Source: Chionis minor
Taxonomy: Eukaryota > Chordata > Aves > Charadriiformes > Chionididae
Reading direction: 5' to 3'
NCBI GenBank assembly: GCA_013398295.1
Contig: VZSF01003227.1
Span: 161,167 to 225,166 of the forward strand
Length of the DNA stretch: 64,000 nt
The notes under the pieces are model-generated. The model searched no databases and was not told the DNA's origin. It worked only from the letters and a program-made list of their open reading frames with translations. Numbering within the stretch: the first letter of the stretch is position 1; each line of letters begins with the position of its first letter. The position numbers and the translations under genes are program-made. Shown one piece after another: positions 50,400-63,382 of this stretch.

Positions 50400-52089
50400 G
50401 AAGCTGATTCCAAATCACCCATTTCCAGTTTGGGAACAGATACGGCCCATGTGACCTAAGCATCTTGTCAAGACAGCTTGAATTTGAAATTGTGAATATG
50501 CATGTCGATGAGCTACAGACCCAAAATGATTCACACGATGATATGACACATCTATCTGAATAGACTGAAATTCACCCTTGGGCAAAAGGCTGGGAGAAAA
50601 CTCTCAAAACTCTTGGCTCATGTGAGCTACAAGTCCCACGGTTTCGCTATAACCCCCTTGGACAATATCACTTCTACATACAACATACACATTTAAAAAA
50701 ATTCATGATGCCCTTCTGACAATTCATGAAGAAGGAAACGATTTGGAATAAATTATTCATTACAGAACCACTCAGCTTTGGCAACAAATCTGCAGGTTAA
50801 GGGCGAAGGGGACCTATTCTAGCTGCAATGGTGCGTTACAGCCATTTTCAAATCTGTAAGCTTTAGCTTTGTGACCATTTGATAATATCCTGCCATTTTA
50901 TTCATTTCTGTGCCTTTTGTGGGCTCCTGCAGGATCCTTCCTCTCGAGAACTCCTGTTCTTCACAGAACATGGGATCCGGAGGGATGAAGCTGGGTTATT
51001 GCTCTTTAAAAAAATTTTGTGTTTCCTTTCCTAGGAAAGACTGCAGTTCTAGCTCAGGTTTCCTCACACCTTGATAATCCCTTGTACGAATGCAGTTTTC
51101 TGCCCAGGGTCCATCGTACCTGCAGTGCTGCTTTTCTGGATGTAGGTAAGAACAGAGATAAATGAGCATCCAATGACTTTTCAGCAGCACCGCTGAAATA
51201 ACATTTTTTTTAAAAAAAATCAGGAGTGGCTATCTTGCTGGTTGAGTAAAAGACTTAACTTCCTCCCATGCTTACATTTAATAATGTTAGAGGGATCTGA
51301 GGGATGGATATGCTCAAGGCTGAATATATCAGGATGAAGACTGAGGAGTGAAATCCTTGTCCCACTAACATCTGTGGCTCAACTTACACCCTCCAGGCAG
51401 GGTAGGACTGCACTCCAGCAATCACTGGCTATTCATTTTCATGGACATCAAACTTTTCTTTTTTTAATTAAAAAGAATATTTTTTTTTTCCTGCTACTGC
51501 CATTTTTAGCTGCCTGAACAGCTATGATGACACCTTACGAAGTTGCCATTACATTGCTGATATTAGTATTAATCACACGTTGCTTGATACTGTAATTGAA
51601 TAGTTTTTACGCAGATGATATTAACTGATAAAATATGGCATCCTCATGAGAAAACATTACCTTGAAATATTAGCGTTATAATATGTTAATTTCTATGGAG
51701 GATAGGAGTACAGATATATGAGGAGATGTAAATTTCCCAGCACTTCTGCTGACAATTTCCATGTCAACATAATTCTTAGGAATTCATACTCACTATTTTG
51801 TGATGACTTATATGGTGATGTATAACAACTTAAGGGGTTTTTAAAATGCAGTATTTTGACTAATGCGGTTTGGTAAATAGCATGCAGGACTGTTTCTTCC
51901 TTTCGATTCTGGGAAGGCTGACGCAAGCCCTTGGTATCACCAGGAAGTCACTGACCTGACTGTGGAATGCCTAAGCGGGTGCTCGGATGGCTCTGCGCGC
52001 ATTGCAGGTGGGTGCTTGGAGGGAGAGAAAAGGTTCTGGTGGCAGGGAGGCAGCACAATCCCACCTAAATACTACAAATTGAGACTAAT

Positions 52090-52137
52090 ACCGGGGGGAA
52101 AAAAAGGAAAAAAAAAAAAAAAAAAGAGAAAAAGGAT
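52090..52137. repeat. A-rich simple repeat
   Basis: Six G residues are followed by an A-rich tract, including about 18 consecutive A and interspersed G. No LINE or SINE body precedes it that would make it a poly-A tail. Confidence 0.85.
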
Positions 52138-54000
52138 AATGGTTAAAGGGTTTGCATATCTTGCAAACCTGTTGGAACCTGAATTTTGGTTTGAAATCCA
52201 TGACTGGTAAAACAGAGTCCAGACGGTTTATCCCATCTGTAGGCTCTTAATTCTGATTTAACTTATCTTTTCCTCATGCTGTGGGGCAGGGGGGTGCCCA
52301 AGAAAAGTTGGGTCTGATTGTGTGCTTTTTAGGATATATGGAAATGAACTGTGCCAGTGCCCACACTCACCCTTAACTCCAGGACAGAGAACACAAGGTC
52401 CACAGCATGCTGCCTCATTTCTTCCTCTTATTGTGAGGGAATAGTTAACACCAACACAACTCCACTGGCCTTGGCTTCCGACTTAAGGCTGATGCTCTCT
52501 GCAGTTTCCTTGAGAAACAACCTGGAATAACAAGATGAAGCCAGACCCAGGCATACAGAGGGGCACCCCAAAGACGGGAGAGATGAGGGCAATTGGGGTG
52601 CGTGCATCCAGAAACAGGCAACTAACCTGGCCGCCTTTCTCTCTTGGGCTAATCTGAATTAATTGGTGCTATTTGTGCCTTTGATACTCAAATGCAGAGC
52701 CTGGGGGTGGGAGTTCTCATGAAACAAGTGGCCACTTGGGAGACCGTCCCAGGTCCAATCATGTCATAGGCTCATTTGTCTCCCACAGTAATTCACTACT
52801 CACTTCAGTCACTTTAAATGTAAAACAGCTGCTGCTGCTTAGCCCTCTTTTAAGGTATCTAACCAGCAGCTTTAAACCAATCCTGAATGGGTCCCATCCC
52901 ATAATAGTCTCCCACACAGTGGTCATTTGGAAGCAATTAACCCTTGATTCAAGATCCTCTTAAAGAATCCTATTCCAGGCCCTCCTGTTCCTCTGCTGCA
53001 GCCCGTCACATCACTGCCTCGCCACTGGGATGGGAACGGCTTTATCCTTCAGGATTGCTGTGGCTTGTGCAGCAGTAACCACTCATATGGTGCCTGGGGA
53101 GGTGGGTGCAGGACTGCCAGGGTTATTGTATGGATTTTGGTTCCCTGCCTTGGTCCATCCATCTGCCATGAAAAAAAAAATTTGAGCTACCAAATCAAAA
53201 TGGATGGGTGCTTTGTGGGAGAAAGAGGGGGAACAAAAAAAAAAAAGATTTTTTTCTGCCCTTCCCCTCTCCCCAGTACCTGGGGGTCTTGTTTGCTTCA
53301 CACGTGTTTGGCCCTGCTGCTACCCCTCGCTTCCCTCGGTCTGCGGTGGTATGATGGACTGGAGATTAATCTGTTTTAAGGAGAAGCATCTGGCTTTGAG
53401 CTAATAAAATATCAATTTGTAAGAGGGAGGAAAAGGCTCAGCAAGAGGTCTGCATGCTCAGGGCTCTGAGACCCAATTTGACTTGGGAGTTTAATGCCAC
53501 TTGTGAATTTTAGGCTGTGCTCTGAGCGCGTTGGAACTGTTCTCCTTGTGCTGGTCTCCAGTTTCTCCAAAAGCCCTGTGTTTTCGGGCTGATGGCCTTT
53601 ACCTATGTCAGGGGTATCTCCCAGCTCTGAATCCTGCGGGGCTGCCCCCTTCCCAGGCACCCCCTCCCTTCCCTTTTCCTAATGGCTCTGAAGCCAGATG
53701 TGGTGGCCCCTTGCTGGGATGTTAAACTGGCAACAGCCTTGATCCAGGCAGACAGACACTCAATAGCCAACTTCTGGAAAACCTCCCCCCGCACTGGCCG
53801 GCTCTGACACAAACCAGCTGAAGACATTGCAGTGCCAGAAAGTGTTACAGCTGGACAGCCTGACAGATTGGCAGCGCACACGCTGATTTGGGGACTGTAT
53901 TTGGGGGCCTGCGAAGTACTCACTGCCCAGGCACCGAGCCACTAATCACAGTTTACATTAGGCAATCAGATACTTTTCCACTACTGAATGATCTGCTCTT

Positions 54001-54017
54001 CCCCCCCCCCCCCCCCC
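54001..54017. repeat. Poly-C run (C17)
   Basis: Seventeen consecutive C, flanked by 'gctctt' and 'actttttt'. Its length is prone to sequencing error. Confidence 0.9.
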
Positions 54018-55210
54018 ACTTTTTTCACCTTATGGGACCCTGTGCGTGTATATACTGTACCTCCCTGCTTCACATCTGCACCGTGTTTTTGGCCGTATCT
54101 AATGCACAGCTACTAACGTCAGCTCAGGCGACGACAAGGAGCCCAAATCACTGCTGTGCCGCTCCCTCCTCGCCTGACTTTTGCCTATTTCTGCTAAGCA
54201 ACCCCTTGCTTAACTTAACCTGGTTAACTTAATCTAGTTATGGAAAAATCCTATAGGGCTTCATACAAAAAGAAAGGCTTTATGTCACTCTATAGGACTC
54301 TGCCAGCCTATAGAATCCTATGAGTGGTTTTAAATACAAACCTGGAGATCAGATCTTCAGCGAAAACAATAGATTTTAGAGTAATTTCTCTGGCACGCTG
54401 CTAGCTTAATCACTTTTACATAGAAGTGTTTCATTAGGAATGAATCTATGTCAGCCCCATATGCCAAGTCTGATTTCTGCCTTGGCCCAGCCGTGATGCT
54501 GTAGATATATATTCGCCTAAGATAAGTGTGCCATGGCTGGATGTCTAATGAATATGGCCTCATTTACAATAAGAAGGACTTAGACCTGGCTCCGACCCAG
54601 AGTTTCTGTTCCAAAGAAATGCTGACATTTCGGAAAACCCGGGTCTCTGTCAGAATGAATAGCTAAAATTTTTATATTTTCCAAGCCAAAAAAGGTGCTC
54701 TGAAAAAATGTGTACTGTATTAAAACATTAAGTAACAGTTAGGTGCCAATTTAAGAAAAATATATAAACACAGAACATGAAAATTCATATCCTAATGTAA
54801 ACATTGAACTGAAATTAACAGAAATGTTTTGATGTTGGTGAAATAAGATATCATAACTTCTTCTCACCAATGTTTTTTGCCACAGCTGATCTATTCCTAT
54901 GAAAATGTTTTGATTTTAACGAAACCGTATGGTTTCCACTGAATAATTATTTTGTAAAAAAAAAAAAAAAGAAAACAAATTGCCCCGTATGAGAGGGCCC
55001 CAGACTCGTCCCACAGAAGAGGGAGTTATCAGAGTTGATCTATATGAACCCCCAACCCTCCTGTGTTTGCTTGTGGGGAGTCACCTCCTGAGGTTCAAGC
55101 AGTGCAAGAAGGGTGCTTTAATGTTTTAACGAATGTTAAACTGTACTTTTTAGGATTAACATTGCTCTCTCCGCTTTTCCTTACCAGTCATCGCAACTAG
55201 ATATCACTTT

Positions 55211-55312
55211 GCCAATTATGGCTCTATTTCCCTGTCTAAAAGGTGGGAATACTGCTGTTTACTCACCCTTCTTAAGGTCTCTGCTTAGGTAAAGCACTTG
55301 TAAGCACCCATT
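55211..55312 (+). repeat. MIR-like SINE remnant
   Basis: 'gctctatttccctgtctaaa' then 'ggtgggaatactgctgttta', 'ctcacccttcttaaggtct' and 'gtaaagcacttgtaagcacc' follow the order of the MIR 3' half: '...cagtttcc..tctgtaaaatggg.ataat...', then '...gtaaagcgctt...'. Divergence is moderate. Confidence 0.5.
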
Positions 55313-55319
55313 AACCTTA

Positions 55320-56475
55320 TTACCCAATTCCTGTGTGCAAACACACCTCTGATGTGAAGAAATGGGCACCCATGCTGTTGGGCAGATACAAAAAAAGGAT
55401 GGGGAGGGGCAAGTTATTTTGGGCCCAGATTGTAGTTTCGTAGTTCCCAGGTTCTGACCTGAAGCTGAAGCTTTCAAGACTGTTTATTTCCTTCCCTGGT
55501 GAATCTGGGATGTGAGAACCAACAAACAACCCTGATGACAAAATCGGAGCTTTGTGAGAGGCAAAGAACATCAATTAGGTAAATACAGTGTATAACTCTG
55601 GCAAGGCAGTGCGTGCACGCACACACACTTAGAGTCTGAGTGAGAACAGAGTGGGCTTGAGAAATGTATTACGCATTCAGGCAACTTCAACGTGCCACTA
55701 ATAAAATTAAGTGTTGGAACATAAATGTTTTAATTTTAGTGCGAATGCTCCAAGCAATACCCCCTCCTGCACCCTCCTTTCCCACCCCCAGCCTAGACTA
55801 ATCCATTTAGAGACAAATTTACATTTTATTTCTCCAAACCCTATTAGCATTAATATAAAGGTCAGCACTGAAAAGGCAGCTTCAGAAGCTAATGTGCCAG
55901 TGTGCTGTGCTCTGTGACCAGATGAGGGCACGTGGGTCTCTCACCCACCGAGTCTGACAAGAATTTATAATTTAAGAGGGCGGTCCTCCTCTCCAAACAG
56001 CCCCATCGCTCATGGAGATGATCAGGCCACCCTCTGGAAACCAAACGGGACTTCTTTTCTTCATATCAGAAGGGGGAGAGAGGAAGAAATCGCTCTGTGA
56101 AAAGCCGTTGGTGGTGTGGAAAAGCTATTGATAATATTGAAGGGCTTTTGGGGAAAAAACTATTCTATTTAGAAACGGTTCGGCTCCACCAATGACGCGC
56201 CTCGGGTGTCCCTTACTGTAGATTTTATTAACAAGTTAGGTGAGGTGCAAACCAGACCGCTGCTGGCTGGGAGATCTGGCACCTTTTGGCCCGTCTTTTG
56301 CTTCTGAGGGAGTCTGAGATGTGCATCAGGAGCATCCCCGCTGCTGAGCGATGATTGCGGAGCCTTGAAGAGAAAATTAGTCTGGTTTCAGAAGTGCAAA
56401 ATGTTTGTACGAGAACTGTATGAGCTTGATGTGGTTTGTGGTTTGGTTCCAGCTGAGAACCCTGCCCTGGGAAAA
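55320..56475. other. Gene-free stretch with alternating purine-pyrimidine palindrome
   Basis: No gene is recognisable. At 55609-55628 lies GTGCGTGCACGCAC followed by a short CA run. The first 14 bases are a perfect palindrome and the whole 20 bases alternate purine and pyrimidine, which favours Z-DNA. The rest is unremarkable unique sequence. Confidence 0.5.
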
Positions 56476-56480
56476 AGCTC

Positions 56481-56570
56481 AATAACCCGGAGTAATCCCA
56501 TTGAATGTACTGGGCCTTCTTATGTGTATAAAATTACTTACGTGCTAATTTTTCAGAGGATCAGAGCCAA
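56481..56570. repeat. Ancient amniote repeat fragment
   Basis: 'cggagtaatcccattgaatg' at about 56489, then 'gtgtataaaattacttacgt' at about 56524 and 'cagaggatcagagcc', follow the order of a short repeat common in bird and reptile DNA ('...actccattgaa...', '...gtgtaaa.ttac..acgtg...', '...ggatcagggcc'). The call is from memory. Confidence 0.45.
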
Positions 56571-56574
56571 GGAT

Positions 56575-57285
56575 CTTGACCGTGCATGCTGGACATCTAA
56601 TTGACTCATGGCTTTGTGTCTAAATCATGTGAATTTCATCTCAAGTTTCAAACAGATGTTTGGTCTGAAATCCTAAGTCTTAAAGAGGAATGAAGTCAGC
56701 ATCATCTCCTGGATCAAGATCCTGTGAAATTCCTATTTTTGTATAATCGCAAAGCAGACGCCGGGGTAAAGCTGAGTGCTCCAAATTAACATCATTCCTC
56801 CAGGCAAACTGCATCATGCATTGCATTGATTTTTTTCCCCTTATACATCGCGGGGTCTTCCTCCTCCTCCTGCTGCTACTATTACTACTAATCCAACACT
56901 AAAAAGCTGAAGATTTTTTTAAAAAAAAATTAAATAAATAAAATCTCAAGACCCAAGGAAGCTCTCAAGCCATTCTAGGCTGAGCTGTCTGATTCAAGAA
57001 TAAACTGATAGAGCAGGTGGACATGCCAAATGTCATTAAGTTTGCCAGAGCCCAGCCCTGAGGAACACAAAGGTGAGAAGTATATTCCACAACAAATGAC
57101 CCCTGACAGGGAACTCCCTGCTACCAGTCCCCCTTGCTTTTAAATTAAACCAGTAAGCCTACTTGAGTGTCGAGCTTGAGTGTTTCATTTGATTCCACTC
57201 CAGGGGCAATGCAGCCTCTCAATTAAGCTTTCAGAGTTTCACATGTGAAACCAAGGCATGGAGGTTCCTGGAGCTCACGTGGAGA
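56575..57285. other. Gene-free unique stretch
   Basis: No gene or repeat family is seen. A short CTCCTC/CTA-type trinucleotide run lies near 56861-56889, and A/T-rich sequence at 56916-56943. Confidence 0.5.
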
Positions 57286-57289
57286 ACTG

Positions 57290-57400
57290 AGGCAGGAGAT
57301 CTGAGTTCGGCTGTTGCCCCTGCTACGCATGGTCAAATTTTTTCACCTCGTGCCTCAGTTTCCTTCTCTTATAAATGTGCATGCTTGAAAAGCACTTTTA
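57290..57400 (+). repeat. MIR-like SINE remnant
   Basis: 'gcaggagatctgagttcgg' near 57292, then 'tttcacctcgtgcctcagtt' with 'tccttctcttataaatg', then 'gaaaagcactttta' follow the MIR core and 3' half in order ('ggagacctgggttc..', '..cctc.gtgcctcagtttcc..tctgtaaaatg', 'aaagcgctt'). This is the clearest MIR-like copy in the window. Confidence 0.6.
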
Positions 57401-57858
57401 AAACTCCAGGTGGAAGTATGTGTAGTGTGTCTTTTGTTTGTACAATCTGCCAGTCTTTTTGTATCTTCTTGCGTTCTCAGGATTGTGTTAGTGATCTTCA
57501 TGCGACTCCCGTTTCAGTGTGCTCAAACAGAAACCCATAAATAAAGAATCAATAGAAAAGCCCAGATGTGTCTCCATAGGTGAGGGCTGAAGGAATGCCA
57601 TAGTTTTCATACCATCACATAGGCAGACATTTGGAAGATTAGGGACTGCTGAATGCATCGCTGGGGATCAGCAGAAAGTTATTTGCAGTTGTTTCTGTAA
57701 TCACGTTGCTCAGGGAGAAAATTCACAGTATGTCTTGCTGCCTGCCCGCCTCTCAAACATGCACCCTGCCACCTGTGTGCCGTGCCGGGGTAGTGTTAAT
57801 GCCCTGTGCCGTGCTAGAAGCCATATAAATTAATTGACTGGCTAAACACCTGCTCTGT

Positions 57859-57972
57859 GTTTGTTTGTTTTTTCCTTCCTTTTTTTTTTTTTTTTTGCTT
57901 ACAGTTCTTTGTTTAACTGGATGAGTTTTCTTTCTTTTTCTTTCTTTTTCTTTTCTTTTTTTTTTTTTTTTT
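57859..57972. repeat. T/TTTTC pyrimidine microsatellite
   Basis: Two T-rich blocks (57859-57896 and 57925-57972), including TTTCTTTTTC units and runs of up to about 17 T, are separated by about 28 unique bases. Minus-strand poly-Lys open frames here are artefacts. Confidence 0.9.
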
Positions 57973-57974
57973 AA

Positions 57975-58380
57975 TCCATTCAGGACTTTTTGATGGGGCC
58001 ATGGATAGTTTTCATATGTAGCAATTATAAAGCTGGACGTTTGTGGGCTCACTTAACATGAGTTGGGATGGAAAAATCAGGGTTTCCAATCCACACATTC
58101 AAATTAATTAACATAGAGATCCCATTTTTGGGCTGCAGAAGTGAACCTTTAGTAGTATGCATTTAATCCCAGAGTGTCCAAGAAGGAATGATTCTGTCCT
58201 TCCTTGTGTCACTTCCATGGTCAGGTGTATGATCTTTCTTCTCCTTTTTGGAGGAGAAAACAAAAAAGTTCAATTTACATTCTTAGCTTGGTTTCCTAGA
58301 AGAGCGACTTTCACCTGATCTCCCTCTGTGTACATGGTTGGGTACATGGTACTCCACTGCGTGTCCACTCTTGGTAATTC
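57975..58380. other. Gene-free stretch before the zinc-finger relic
   Basis: I see no recognisable repeat or exon. No KRAB, SCAN or BTB-type coding block can be seen upstream of the zinc-finger relic in this interval. Confidence 0.4.
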
Positions 58381-58384
58381 TGAA

Positions 58385-58740
58385 TCTGTCAGGAAATTTC
58401 AGCCAGAGTTTAAAGAGCGAATTATTAAATTCCTATAAGTTTGGTGAGAACAGCTGGACAGAGATGAGAAGACATCACCTGTGGTCAGTATTGATCTACC
58501 AGAGAATCCACATGAGAGAAACACTGGCAATGCTCTACTCACAGGCAAAGCTTCAGATGATATTTCCAGCTTCTTGGACACCAGAGACTCCGAGGACAGC
58601 CTTCAATGCCATGGGAGATCGAGTCACCCACACTCTGTTAGCTACCAGCCTATTTTGTTGCTTGGAAGGACAGTTTCACCAAGGAAGAAAAAACTGGGGA
58701 AGTTGACTCCATCCAAAGAGCCTCATTTTCTCAACATATC
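58385..58740 (+). pseudogene. Decayed C2H2 zinc-finger array
   Basis: Across three reading frames the plus strand keeps about five remnants of 84-base C2H2 zinc-finger units. A GNFSQS block (58392-58409) corresponds to the GKSFSQS region. A YKFGEN block at 58434-58451 matches YKCxEC with both cysteines lost, and its finger ends in YQRIHMRE (58497-58520), matching the HQRIHTGE linker. Next comes CSTHRQSFR (58531-58557), matching CSxCGKSFR, ending in LLGHQRLR (58570-58593). A fourth keeps GRSS (58613) and SYQPI (58640-58654). A fifth GK lies at 58697, exactly 84 bases after the fourth. A stop (58558), two frameshifts, and lost cysteines and histidines make it non-functional. C2H2 arrays normally bind DNA. 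No effector domain is visible, so the parent gene is unknown. Confidence 0.65.
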
Positions 58741-58744
58741 GAGG

Positions 58745-61700
58745 GGTGCAACTCTGTGAACTTCAAGGGTTAGAGGCCTTACTGAATCATACTGTCATTA
58801 ATAACACAACCAGGTCTTATGAGAAGGTGTGTCTCCTTGCTGTACATCATTGTGTGGTGAAGCATTTTATTATTTTAACTCTTGTGTCTCAAAACTTTGC
58901 TCATGTTCCTGTCAGAGATGAAAGTGAAGTTTGCATTACTGATGGATAAATCTCATAAAGCATCAGGTAGGAGTGCTTGGTTTGATTAGGGAGACAGGAC
59001 TTTCGGTGCTGCTCACACATGATCAGAACTTCCTTAATTTTTAAAATGTGCAAAATTTTGGATAGGAAATCTCAAGAAATATGGATTTTCTTTGGAAATC
59101 CCTGTTAGTTTTCATTTTCCTTTGGGCAGGCCACAGGAAAGCAGACATCTTAAGGATATTCTTGTCCCTTGTTTTGTCTAAGATTATTTGAGCCCAAGTC
59201 CCCAGTAGCAAGGTACCTGACTGTTGGTTTTATTGACTCTGTCTGCACAGTCTGAGCCAAGTCTTCTGGTCATGTAGACCCGTTCATCTCTACAGAAGTC
59301 AATGGAACCACAATAAATGTGGAAACTCTGGGCTGTGAATGTGTCCCCTAATGCTCACTACAGCTCTCAAAGTCTGGCTCAGCTTTGCTAAGTGTAAAAC
59401 TAGGAATGAACATTTTTTTAGGCACCAGTTTATTAGTTGATTCTTAAAATCATGTTTGGGAATTTGGAGGGGATATCCACGGGTTCTTAAAGTCAAGACA
59501 TTTGGGAGTGTCGTAAGGAATTCTTTCTGACATAGGTTCGTGTTGCTCACTGTAATTGAAGCGCATAGAGGTGACTGCACATCTCATTTAGATCAAATGG
59601 GGAGGGGGGAAGGAGCAGCCCTCAGCAGTTAATTCCAGACAAGGTGATTTTTGATTCACTAAAGCCAAACATATATATTTTGGTTTAATAGTGACCTAGC
59701 CTTTGTAAACATGTGTACAGGAGACTGTGGGTCCCCACGATGACACCTGAGCAGGGATAATGTGGCACTAGAGAAATAAAGAAAACCAGACACCCAGCAG
59801 TGAGGAAGACATCAAATTAAAACTCCTTAAAGAAATGTCTCACTTCCTATTTGCTAAATCGCTCATTCTGTAAATGTCTTTGCTGTTGGTGCTTCCACAT
59901 ACAATGTGATCAATAGTATTATTCCCTAAAGTTCCCCCAATTGACTGGCTGAAGAAGATGCTGGGCCGGAGAGAAAGGGAGCGGGTTGTGGAGCGAGGGG
60001 GCTGGGAGGAGGAAACTGTACTTGATCCTTATGGAAGTCAGTTAAAATTAATTGGAAAAAGCTTTTAAAGACCTAAGATGAAGACCAAATGTATCTCAGA
60101 CCTGCGGCCTCATCCCCGACACTGAATGCGAAGGTCATTGCAAAGCTGTAGATTTATGCGGAAGGCTTGGGTGATGGAAAATGAGACAAAAGCATTTGGA
60201 TTTTATTATTCCATTTACTCTGACCCTGGGCCATAAAGGGTTTGGAGAGCCTGTTTTATGTATTCAGCTGGTTGCCACACTGACAAGCATTTGGAGCCAC
60301 TTAAATAAACCACCCCAACCCACAGCTGCAACAACACCATATCAAATACAGGTTAGAGTTGAAATGTAGAGCCAGCAGCACAGCGTCTCCAGCAGGTGCA
60401 TGCAGAGTGTTTTTTAACCCCCTTGGTTTTGGAATAGTTCCCTTATTTATCTATTGGCTTTGATTTAAAGACCATTTAATCACCGGTATAGATTCCAGGT
60501 TAAAGCGTGCCCACAAACACACGCACTGACACATACACTAGCCAAGCAAGCCACTTTCTTCTGCGCCTCCGATTTCCTGATTTTTCAAGGGACTAAGACA
60601 GAGTTTGAAAACCTCACATTTTCAGCCAAAGCTGGGCAATTTTGTCCTGCCTGCCCCTTTCCCAAGCTGCTCTATACACGCACTGAATCTCTCAGATTCC
60701 TGGCAGGCACTAGTGCTTTGGAGCAACAAGAGACGGGAAAGAGTAATGTATTGAAAGGGGGGAAGAGGGAGTAAGAATTTTGCTTAGAAAGAAGGGAAAA
60801 TAGAGTATGTGTTTGGACTGATGACAGCAAAACTAGGTATCCAGGCGTGCTGGGAAAAGGAAAAAGGCAGACAGTCAACCGCACATCCTCTCACTCAGAA
60901 ATCAGTGGGAAACCAAATATCAAGTTTCTTAACATGTCTTGCATGCTGTAAGTGCAACTTGTTGAGATTCTCCAGTGGGCTACAGGATGCATTATGCCTA
61001 CACGAAGGTGGGGAGCTAGGCTTGAGCAATGCACAGACGTCCAGATTTTCTAAAGAATTCGCCCTTTCCCTGCCTGTCCCTCTTTTGTTCCAGTTTTCCA
61101 TTAATTTTGTGTGATTGCTCATACTCTTGCTTTCAAATGGCAATATCACCAGGGTGGATGCAAGTTCTTGTGAAACCGGCTACGTTTGCTCACACAAGCC
61201 AAGTTGCTTATTTATTAGATTTAAGTAAAGCAATTCACCTTTAAATAGGGAGCACAACTATGCAGGGCAAAACATTTAATAGCTAACAGAGTTTAAAAAA
61301 ATGGCAAAAGAGTATGTCGAATACATTTGAGTAACAAAGCAATTCCAATCTCCTCTCAATACCCCACTAGCTGGAGAGTGAGGCTAATTTATGTGCTGTG
61401 AATTTTGCACTCAGCCCTCTTCCTAGAGGCTATTCTTTCAGAAGAGAGTCGAAACACGTGATGGCTGAGATGAAACATTGGAAAAGATTGCACTGCACTA
61501 GTCTGCGTTTTCTAATCCTGCCTAGATAAGCAGAAGACAATGGTTTGTAGGACTTCTTATTCCTAAATTCACATTTTCTGTAGTTTGTTTTTCTCCATAG
61601 CACATTTCCATGGGAATCAAACAGAATTCTCCTAACCAGCACCTCTAGTCATGTAGTATTAGAAATATTACAACAAAAACTAGAGTAGCCAGGACATCTT

Positions 61701-63378
61701 GCATTCTTTTAATTTATTCTTATTTTGTGTTATTTATATTTAATTTTGAGTGTCAGGCATTGCCTAATCTACGTAATAATCTAGAATAAAGTAGAAACTG
61801 ATAACGTTTAACAAAATTCAAGGCCTCTTTGCAACTTAAGCATCCCTCAGTGAAGTGAGAAAAAGTGAAGCATCTCAGAAAGTGAAAGGACTATAATATC
61901 AATTCTCACTGTCATAATGAGAATGCAGTAAGCCCCATCTTAGCCTTTAAGGTAATGTTGTGTGATAGAGAGCTCACTTTTGCAGGAGATGCAAGCCCAA
62001 ACTAGAAATACCAACCTGTATGCTCCTGCATTTGGAGAGAATTATAGTCTTGAAACTTTGCTTGGTTAAACCAACAGGGATCCCTAAGGACCTGGAAGCT
62101 GCCTTTTTGTAAGAGCTTATGGTGTGGTCACGAAAGGTGAGGATGTTCTTACCTGACTGTCAGATATCTGCATCACAGCTGTCCATACCTGAGGTGGTCA
62201 CCCTTCACTGAAGAAAAATGGGGCACTAGGTCTAATCCTGAAGTAGGCAGAGCAGATGAATTGTGCACTAGAAATGCCCTTTCTCTCCACTGACTGCAGT
62301 GGAGTACAAGCACAATGACATCAAATGTAGACATCTACCTTATAGACATGTAAAGTTACATGAGACAAATCCCAGGCGTAGTCACCTTTATCAGCTCTTT
62401 GCCATGGCAAAGGCCTGGTGTCGCTTTTCTCTTCTGCTGTCTGCCCAGTGCAGGCAACAATTTTGTGTCCTGATTTCTGAAATGCTTTCATTTAATTAAT
62501 GTCACTGGGCTCAGCTTAGAGGTATGTGAGTGAAATATAATTGTGTGGGCTAGAAAGAGAGTTGAAGGAGATGAACTGAAGGTCTGTCCCGGCCTTAGAC
62601 TCAAAGAAACTGAACCTGAGCCAAATGTTGTGCGGAGCTGTTATCCGTAACATAATCTGAATGAACTTTTGATCCAAACTATTCAGGGGAGCCCAAAACC
62701 CAAGGCTCAGCTTTTTATTCAGTAATTATTGATTTAGTCTCAATATTCAGAATTCGAGCAAATTAATTTGCAGGCCTAATCTTCCTACATCTGGAAATGA
62801 ATTAAAAACAATTCCTATTTACTTATACAGGATAATTAATCTTACTGGATTAGGAGGACCTGATACCTTAACTGCTTCACTGGGGAGATTCTTCTGTGTT
62901 TTATGGACATTTAACATTAGAACAGGGTGGAAACTAGTGGGTTTTTCCATGTTAAAATTTTCCAAATGTTTGTTGCAAAATGATCTGACAAACAAAAATT
63001 TGTAATCTCGAGCAAAACCCACTCCAAAGCTAATCATTGTTGGAATTGAGACTTTCTCACTGAAATATTGAAAACTTTCTATTTAAAGCAAATAGTTGCT
63101 GCATAAAAATGTGCAAATCCAGTCTTCAATCAGATAATGTTGTCCACATTGATAGAATGCTAGCCATAGTTGGGACAGTTTGCTGAGGCTAATAACCTAT
63201 GCAGTCAGACCTGTGATACCAGCTGCTAGAGGAGAACTGGAAAAGCTTCCCTTTTTCCTTGGTTGTTAAACTTGAAATCTTCCATAAGACACTTACATGA
63301 TCCAAAGTAAAGAATGAAATGATGACCAAATCTGGATGGTTTCTAGCATCAGTTCCTTTCTCTCTAGCCTCATCACCT
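58745..63378. other. Gene-free unique stretch
   Basis: About 4.6 kb has no recognisable gene, RNA or repeat. The part at 59830-60370 has balanced composition and several TAAT and ATCAAT cores, so it could include a conserved element. A fragment near 62285-62320 ('cactgactgcagtggagt') recalls the ancient amniote repeats but is too short to call. Confidence 0.45.
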
Positions 63379-63382
63379 TTCA

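Larger units (their letters stand above)
49210..55205. other. Long gene-free stretch with simple sequences
   Basis: No gene is recognisable in 6 kb. Features are an AT- and TAAT-rich candidate conserved segment at 49480-49700, the G-rich tract at 50373-50399, A-rich runs at 52099-52136 and 53235-53247, the C17 run at 54001-54017 and an A13-type run at 54957-54970. All open frames are short. Confidence 0.5.

Noticed and set aside
57753..58052. Lys-rich minus-strand open frame
   Set aside because: It is the translation of the T-rich microsatellite.
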